In this document: positions 59,155 to 64,000 of the stretch, piece by piece
How positions within the stretch are numbered: position 1 is the stretch's first letter
How the letters are laid out: each line of letters starts with the position of its first letter
NCBI RefSeq assembly: GCF_000003815.2
Contig: NC_049992.1
Location: 5,160,481 to 5,224,480, forward strand
Length of the DNA stretch: 64,000 nucleotides
Source: Branchiostoma floridae
Taxonomy: Eukaryota; Chordata; Leptocardii; Amphioxiformes; Branchiostomatidae
Direction: 5' to 3'
The notes under the pieces: generated by a model
The model's database searches: none
Seen by the model: only the letters and a program-made list of their open reading frames with translations
What the model was told of the DNA's origin: nothing
Translations under genes and position numbers: made by a program

Positions 59155-59694
59155 TACAATCTGATACATGCATTTGACCTGCAGGACTTTAACCTTTAGC
59201 ACTAGAAAGGCTGATGTATTACTAAGTTCTTGTTGATGTCTCCATTCAGCTGCATGTGTATGCATTCTGATTCTTAAGTGACTGCTTTCCTTAATTCTGC
59301 AAGTTATAAACAAGCCTTCATCCCCTAAAATACTATTTCTTTTTTACAAAATCTAATATATATATGTATATCAGGTGGGATCATTGAAAAGCAGTTTATT
59401 ATCAACATAAATAAATGCTTTGGGGCCCATTTATTTTTCTCACCTGTGACCAGTCGAGGTTCTTTTGTGAATCAAATTTTCCATATTACTGTCTTCAAAT
59501 GATTACTATAATCCTATTTTTGCCTGTCCCTAAGATCCTCCATGATGAACAATAATGGTTTGTCCCTGTTACTGATCTGTCCCTGGGGAGGGGAGGGTCT
59601 CCCTACTGTACTACACCATAGGCAACCTGAAGCATATCAAATCTCTTTACTGGAAAGCTCTCACAGTTTCATGGCCTACTTGTATTTCTAACTT

Positions 59695-60008
59695 CAGTGT
59701 TCTAGCTAGGATCTTATTTAATTGTAATACCATGACAATGGCAAGGTTGTAAAGCAACCAGTCAGGATGGTGTGGAAGAGGGGTCTTGGCCCTTCGACGG
59801 CCCTTCCAATTTGAAATGTTGGCTAAAAAGTTGGAATTCTAAGGGTACACATGATCAACACCACTTACAATTTTTTGAAGAATTTTGGGGTCATTTTGGA
59901 GGGTTATATCAACATCTTTACATTTGATCAGTCATTGTTTCATAGGTAACTACTACATCAAAGTATCATCACAACAGTTGAAAACTACCCTAGTAGTTCT
60001 AGTTTAGC
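59695..60008. mobile_element. Family C miniature transposon (copy 3, old)
   Basis: CAGTGTTCTAGCTAGGATC at the start and GGTGTGGAAGAGGGGTCTTG in the interior follow the family C order. The TTAGCGTAGTGG words are mostly lost. Confidence 0.65.
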
Positions 60009-60712
60009 ATGTTTGTCGCAAATTACTGGTGGTCTTTTCGCTCGAATTCACAAGCTAAAACCTTGAACTTTCCAGACAAAGCAAAAGGAAAGGTTAGTAC
60101 CTTTAGGTATTTGGAATCCCTCCAACATCTACACCAAATTGAAACTGATGCTCCTCAGGATCGAGGCAAAAAACAAAAGATAAGAAGTCCCAAGTCCAAG
60201 GTCATGTGTTATAGATACACCAGAGAAATATACAACATTATCCAGGTGGTGAGGCTGCCTTCTGAGCTGCGTCACGCAAAATGTAAATATTTCTACAGCC
60301 CCGTGGAACGAAAATAAATGAATCCAGACATTTTGCCAATTTGGAGGAGAATTCCAGCAATCCTTTGTGACGGGTTGAAATTTTTTTGAAAGCAAGGTCT
60401 CTTCGGATGTGGTTTAACATGAGCCAGGTTTTGGCAGTTACAAGTTTGAAGCTGAAATAGGTTTAGTTGATTCAGAACTTCTTCTAATAAGTTGTTGCAA
60501 TGTTGTTGCAATTAGAAAGAAGTAAGTGTGTAGAAAGTATTTTAGATGTGTAGAAAGCTATTTTTACCTGCAAAATTCATTTTCATATTTATGCCAAAAA
60601 AGAAAGACACGTGTTTACAGTTTTACGTTTTTGTTTTTTTACTAATTTTAGTTATTTTTTGTAATGCCTCAGGGGCTAGCCTATAGTATTGTTTGCAAAT
60701 AGCTTGAGAAAG
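60009..60712. other. Intron 3 sequence
   Basis: Contains a 102-codon open frame at 60009-60317 without recognised homology. No other feature. Confidence 0.35.
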
Positions 60713-60790
60713 TAGCCTGGTATCCAGCCGTAATATAGGGAAGAATAGAGAAGAGACTAGGGAGCTATATTACGGCTGGATACCAGGCTA
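60713..60790. mobile_element. TAGCCTGG mini-hairpin transposon, copy 2
   Basis: TAGCCTGGTATCCAGCCGTA pairs perfectly with TACGGCTGGATACCAGGCTA (20-bp arms). TGAGAAAG flanks both sides (60705-60712 and 60791-60798). Confidence 0.88.
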
Positions 60791-61562
60791 TGAGAAAGAG
60801 CAAATTACTAGGAGAACAGGAAACAACCTGCATTTTCTCTAAAATGTTGGCTTAAGTTTCTAGTTACTAAGTTAATGGTAGTTTCCCCACCTTGACCCTA
60901 CAAAGTGCTGATGTCTGTAACTCTACTTACATGTAACTCCTGAGCCTGTAGGAGAAACTCGGGACATGTGTGAAAGTTGTTGTCGTTGACTTCTCATGGT
61001 GTGGTCCTGAGGACATTACCTCTCTCAAGGTCAACATCAATCCTTCAAGTCTCACTTCAAGGTTATAACAACAGCACAAAATAGCCTGGCTGGCAACTAT
61101 TAAGGTTGATTGGACTATCATAAATTCACAATAATGATCTGGATACTACTGTATTTTCTTGAATTAAGTACATGTACACCCTTTTTATACTTCAAGATTC
61201 AAGATTGAAAAGGCACTACAAGTTGTTGCCAAAGGTATGATGTGTACTGCATGGATAATTTAAATAGGAAAAAGACTTTAACTAGTAAGTTGGTGCCACA
61301 GTTCCATGAAGGATGCATAAATATATCATGGTATACACACTGCTTTCTTACATGCAAGATTTCTTCTCTGAGTGTAGCTTGCAGGAACTTAATGTTAAGC
61401 TAGAAGTAAGTAAGTGTAAAGTTGGAGACGTTTGTGGGACAGATGGTCTAGTTTTTTTCATTTAAATCCCAATACAGAATTCTTTCAACTGCAAGTTTTA
61501 ATAGATACCTGCCTAAGTACTTAGTCCATTGACTGGTCCCTTGCACCAGTCCTGCCAAATTG

Positions 61563-61644
61563 TAGCCTGGTATCCAGCCATATTATAGCTACGAAAATAC
61601 GGAGAGGAGAGAAGAGACTCATAATATGGCTGGATACTAGGCTA
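61563..61644. mobile_element. TAGCCTGG mini-hairpin transposon, copy 3
   Basis: TAGCCTGGTATCCAGCCATA pairs with TATGGCTGGATACTAGGCTA (one mismatch). A perfect 9-bp target duplication, GCCAAATTG, lies at 61554-61562 and 61645-61653. Confidence 0.9.
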
Positions 61645-61865
61645 GCCAAATTGTCCTTTTTACAGTGTCAACATTTACTGGTACTTGTACACTATACCTG
61701 CTGTGAGATGTTAAACCTTATTAGTGTACAGTAATGTGTAGCAGACCTGAGGCAACATAAGGATCAGGTGTACAAGGTCCACTGGATTACTGAACATGGT
61801 AGGAAAATAAACATGGGTAGTTGGTTGATGTAATTCACAGTGTCGTTGGAGTATTGATGGCAGCT

Positions 61866-62468
61866 AGCCTGCATGTGGAGGGTCTGCTAAATCATTGGCT
61901 AAAATTTGTCTATTTGTGGAAGTTGTGCACTGAACTTGAAAGTATGCTCTGACATATCAAGATTACTGTAATTCTTCATGTTTTTGCTCCTGGTCGTTTT
62001 TGTATTTGCTGGAACCTCTTGACATGACAATTGTAATTTCGCAAACATCCTTATCCATTGTTTACAACTGCGAAGTTGAAACGCTGTGAAATTGTGTTTT
62101 CTACTCTTACCACAAACTACTCACACCTGGAAGGACCCCTACAATTTGAAAGAAACACCTTAGTGTATGGCTGTAGGGCGTCAGAGTCTACTTTCCTGAC
62201 CTGAAGATGTTAGGCTGCATGTGGAGGGTCTGCTAAATCATTAGCTAAAATTTGTAGTCTATTTGTGGAAGCTGTGCACTGAAGGTATGCCTCGACATGT
62301 CAAGATAACTGTAAATCCTCACATGTTTGCGCTGGTTTTGTATTTGCTGGAACCTCGTGACATGACAATTGTAATTTCGCAAACATGCTTATCCATTGTT
62401 TACAACTGCGAAGTTGAAACGCTGTGAAATTGTGTTTTCTACTCACACTGGAAGGACCCCTACTCTTA
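61866..62468. repeat. 346-bp tandem duplication
   Basis: GCATGTGGAGGGTCTGCTAA begins at about 61871 and 62217. Both copies continue with TTTGTATTTGCTGGAACCTC, ACAATTGTAATTTCGCAAAC and TGGAAGGACCCCTAC. Copy 2 has small deletions. Confidence 0.92.
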
Positions 62469-62558
62469 ATCTTATCGATAAGCATGGTGCGAGTCAGCAA
62501 CACTAAACCACAGACCACCTTGTCCCCTCAATCGGTTTTCAATTTTTGCCAATTTAAA

Positions 62559-62658
62559 NNNNNNNNNNNNNNNNNNNNNNNNNNNNNNNNNNNNNNNNNN
62601 NNNNNNNNNNNNNNNNNNNNNNNNNNNNNNNNNNNNNNNNNNNNNNNNNNNNNNNNNN
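62559..62658. other. Assembly gap (100 N)
   Basis: Exactly 100 N, placed shortly after a tandem duplication. Confidence 0.99.
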
Positions 62659-63432
62659 TTTTTCCATCCCCTGGATTGTTAATGGAAATCCTGTTGAAGG
62701 CACAACGATCCTAGGGAGGTCCAGGGGCATGCTCCTTAGGAAAACTTGAGAATCTAGACCCTTTGAAAGGCTATTTCCTTTATTTTGCTGGTAGACTCAG
62801 CTTGATAGTTGGGTCCAAGATCAGTATGTATAGGTTGTAAGAACTTGTTTGCTGCATACAGATACCAACTTGTACTTCTCTTGCCAGTCCCTCTGTGTAG
62901 CATGTATGAAAGGCATGTACATATTAATGAACTTTCCCATAGTGATTATTATGTCTCCCTGGTTGCCCTGATCAAAGACCAAGTCAAGGAAGTCTTCAGA
63001 TCTGGAGTGAATGGCACAAAGAAGTAGCCATATCACAAGTAGTGATTAGTCCAGTCTCTTCAAAGCACCCCCCCCCCCCCCCATATCTAGGTGTGCCTGG
63101 TATAAACCAGTCCCTGCATGTTTATACACACAGTACTTAAGTTAGCTCCCAGGAAAGCAGTCTGCCCCTTCTATAGCTACTTCAGCTCATGTATATGTGT
63201 TGACTAAACAGTCCATGTTGGCAGTCATTAGTCAAACCTTAAGCCTCACAATTCTTACCAATCCCTCTCCATGCGTCATCTACTGTAGATCTGTAAATAT
63301 TTGCCTTGGTGTTATTTTCGCTGTAGTCATAGTAATCTCTTCGCCACGAAATCAAGACACCGGAAATACATTTTGTAGTGATGATTTTACTACATTACAG
63401 AATTATTTCGTCTGCAAACTCCATGGAACATC
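62659..63432. other. Intron 3 sequence with a worn transposon piece
   Basis: 62710-62790 (GGAGGTCCAGGGGCATGCTCC...AGACCCTTTGAAAGGCTATTTCC) is a decayed copy of 27785-27860 in the hAT-like element. A C run lies at 63068-63082. Confidence 0.55.
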
Positions 63433-63482
63433 TTTTCTAATGACTACCTGCAAGCTACCTATTGTATGTAGTCATTAGAAAA
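63433..63482. repeat. Perfect 15-bp inverted repeat, 20-bp loop
   Basis: TTTTCTAATGACTAC at 63433-63447 and GTAGTCATTAGAAAA at 63468-63482. Confidence 0.95.
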
Positions 63483-63654
63483 TGATTGATGTCTGATCAG
63501 TCAATGGTCATTCATATGTTCCAATTAAAACCTGGAACCTTGAACTGTTGAAGTTGGAATATGTAAAGTTTGCAGCTTTCATCATTGAGCGCAATCATCA
63601 AAAAGTTTTCATTGCAGTTGTAAGAAAGGAGTAAAAACAGACAATCCTGACTTT

Positions 63655-63725
63655 TGGGTTTCAAACCCGCGCCAAATCCAGGCTGCCAGACCACAAACCC
63701 AGAATGCAACCGATTATGCCAAAAG
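63655..63725 (-). mobile_element. tRNA-like SINE head remnant
   Basis: On the - strand GGCATAATCGGTTGCATTC is followed by GGCGCGGGTTTGAAACCC, a near-consensus box B. No acceptor stem or full cloverleaf was found, so it is a SINE or pseudo-tRNA relic. Confidence 0.4.
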
Positions 63726-64000
63726 GCTTAGAGGCGTATGGCATGGTCGATTTGCCGGTCCAACTGTTACACAGTTATATGTACCAAAGTGGTACAATAT
63801 ATTTTTTCTTGGAAAAAAATAAACATCTAACTATCTTGCACAGGCATGCTGTGAAAATATCTACACATGCAACAAGTTTTAACAACGAGATTGAAATAAC
63901 ATAAACATGTAAAGAAATGTGGGATATACAAGCCACATGGCCTAACTGTATACCAAGATAAACGGGAGGAAAGAATGTGCTATTGATGATAAAAGGGAGG

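Noticed and set aside
60009-60317. 102-codon open frame on the + strand
   Set aside because: No recognised domain. Splice sites are weak, and it begins at the end of a decayed family C element. The length is not exceptional for this much sequence.
63655-63725. A functional tRNA gene
   Set aside because: A box B-like sequence is present, but no acceptor stem or full cloverleaf could be drawn.
57259-64000. Tyrosine kinase domain exons of the ACK1-like gene
   Set aside because: I looked for the glycine loop, HRDL and DFG-type stretches on the + strand and found none. The exons must lie beyond the window.

Overview
The window looks like animal nuclear DNA, most likely from a cephalochordate (amphioxus, Branchiostoma). 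Three things suggest this: a split gene whose exons encode a TNK2/ACK1-type N-terminus, AT-rich introns packed with short transposons, and several repeat families I associate with amphioxus. The species call is inference; nothing here was searched against a database. Three runs of exactly 100 N mark scaffold gaps. I see no rRNA, canonical tRNA, CRISPR array or complete transposase.

Gene content is low. The only confidently recognised gene is on the + strand. Its exons at 56468-56552 and 57099-57258 encode a SAM domain like the N-terminus of non-receptor tyrosine kinase ACK1 (TNK2). A promoter-like block lies upstream at 47566-47861, with two inverted CCAAT boxes, a TATA box and a short ATG exon with a splice donor. 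The reading frame of this exon joins exactly to that of the SAM exon, so I propose it as the first exon. The kinase, SH3 and later exons lie beyond position 64000. Just upstream of the SAM exon, the acceptor and ATG are duplicated in a tandem array with a 132-138 bp period.

The first 47 kb is mostly non-coding. It holds a truncated LINE reverse transcriptase (2-250), one unrecognised exon-like open frame (3292-3581), tRNA-derived SINEs and many miniature DNA transposons. At least four transposon families (called A, B, C and E here) have CAGGG-type ends and 5-bp target duplications. Each carries its own short word repeated near both ends. A 730-bp element (22527-23256) and a 1.63-kb element (42245-43877) have the same layout with different words and ends. 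A 1834-bp hAT-like element (27683-29516) has an 8-bp target duplication and an internal CCAAT-rich, CpG-rich promoter-like block. Another group with TAGCCTG ends makes 9-bp target duplications and includes a double insertion at 37873-38079. TA-flanked mariner/pogo-type miniature elements are also present.

Tandem duplications are frequent: 178 bp at 32851-33510, about 415 bp at 38119-39200, 36 bp at 39624-39731, 167 bp at 48572-48897 and 346 bp at 61866-62468. From 47.8 kb to the end, the sequence is read as introns 1 to 3 of the ACK1-like gene, filled with the same repeat families.
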